NCBI GenBank assembly: GCA_030602985.1
Contig: JAUVYR010000004.1
Coordinates: forward strand, 1 to 48,416
Direction of reading: 5' to 3'
Source: Burkholderiales bacterium
GTDB taxonomy: Bacteria; Pseudomonadota; Gammaproteobacteria; Burkholderiales; Burkholderiaceae_C
DNA length: 48,416 bases
The notes beneath the pieces are model-generated. The model made no database searches, was not told where the DNA came from, and saw nothing but the letters and a program-made list of their open reading frames with translations. Within the stretch, counting starts at the first letter, position 1, and each line of letters starts with the position of its first letter. The position numbers and the translations under genes are program-made. This document shows positions 48,067-48,416 of this stretch, one piece after another.

Positions 48067-48416
48067 TCACTGCTGCTGTTGTTGCTGCTGAGCAGCACTG
48101 TCTTCGCGCTCGATCAGCGCCTTCATGGACAGCTTGATCCGGCCTTTTTCGTCGGTTTCCAGCACCTTGACCTTGACGATCTGGCCTTCCTTGAGGAAGT
48201 CGGTGACTTTTTCGACGCGCTGATGGGCGATCTGGCTGATGTGCAGCAGACCGTCCTTGCCAGGCAGCAGGTTCACCAGGGCACCGAAGTCCAGGATCTT
48301 GGTGATCGGGCCTTCGTAGACCTTGCCGATTTCGACTTCGGCGGTGATTTCGGCAATGCGGCGCTTGGCTTCTTCGGCCTTGGCGCCATCGGCGGAAGCA
48401 ATGGTGATGGTGCCGT
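48067..48416 (-). CDS. pnp: polyribonucleotide nucleotidyltransferase, C-terminal end (5' part outside window)
   Basis: The last 115 or so codons of PNPase, the phosphorolytic 3'-5' exoribonuclease of the degradosome. Visible are the end of the KH domain ([30 protein letters not shown]) and the S1 RNA-binding domain ([51 protein letters not shown]). The tail ends in seven glutamines. The start and both phosphorolytic core domains lie to the right of the window. The stop overlaps a possible GTG start of the next gene. Confidence 0.96.
   Translation of the reverse strand, partial: GTITIASADGAKAEEAKRRIAEITAEVEIGKVYEGPITKILDFGALVNLLPGKDGLLHISQIAHQRVEKVTDFLKEGQIVKVKVLETDEKGRIKLSMKALIEREDSAAQQQQQQQ

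Noticed and set aside
48067-48095. CAG/CAA run at the pnp 3' end as an unstable trinucleotide repeat
   Set aside because: Seven mixed Gln codons encode an ordinary low-complexity tail; it is too short and interrupted to be a notable repeat.

Overview
The window is GC-rich, densely coded chromosomal DNA from a betaproteobacterium, most likely a Burkholderiales member close to Comamonadaceae. The evidence is gene order and family content: DUF2782-thrB-BPSS1780 beside polA, and pnp-quinone oxidoreductase-tpiA-secG-tRNA-Leu(GAG)-nuoA-N with DUF2818 and DUF1178 nearby. There is no rRNA, CRISPR array, prophage or insertion sequence.

Layout. 1-6377: polA (minus strand, cut by the window edge at its 3' end), then a rightward cluster of DUF2782, homoserine kinase, a BPSS1780-type membrane protein and a diguanylate cyclase broken by a one-base frameshift. 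6364-12357: leftward uvrD, a MotB/MotA stator pair of PomAB type, and a chemoreceptor with a double-Cache ligand domain. 12358-16710: GMP reductase with a palindromic promoter region and structured leader, then a CHASE-PAS-PAS-GGDEF-EAL protein. 16635-20815: leftward DEAD-box RNA helicase with a roughly 300-base upstream region, a PiT phosphate transporter frameshifted in a G8 tract, and oligoribonuclease. 20873-27214: M48 protease, rsgA, a CobD/CbiB-like membrane protein, a CoA-type Nudix hydrolase, a secreted ComEA-like protein, glutamate dehydrogenase, DUF1178 and DUF2818.

27346-31204 is the most distinctive part: a five-gene sulfur-stress cassette. It holds a persulfide dioxygenase-like metallo-hydrolase, divergent from a BigR/SqrR-type ArsR regulator, two YeeE/YedE-type half transporters and a SulP-STAS anion transporter. 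A perfect 39-bp palindrome lies between the divergent genes and contains two mirror-image overlapping promoters. The cassette sits between nuoN and DUF2818, which are usually adjacent in relatives, and its last stop codon overlaps that of nuoN.

31201-48416 is one leftward run: the end of pnp, a quinone oxidoreductase, tpiA, secG, tRNA-Leu(GAG) and all fourteen complex I genes nuoA-N, tightly spaced with several 4-base overlaps.

Together the genes cover respiration (complex I), reactive-sulfur handling (BigR cassette), RNA turnover (pnp, orn, DEAD helicase) and motility with c-di-GMP signalling (stator, chemoreceptor, two GGDEF proteins). Two single-base homopolymer frameshifts, C6 in the cyclase and G8 in the phosphate transporter, are either sequencing errors or slippage-prone switches; sequence alone cannot decide.
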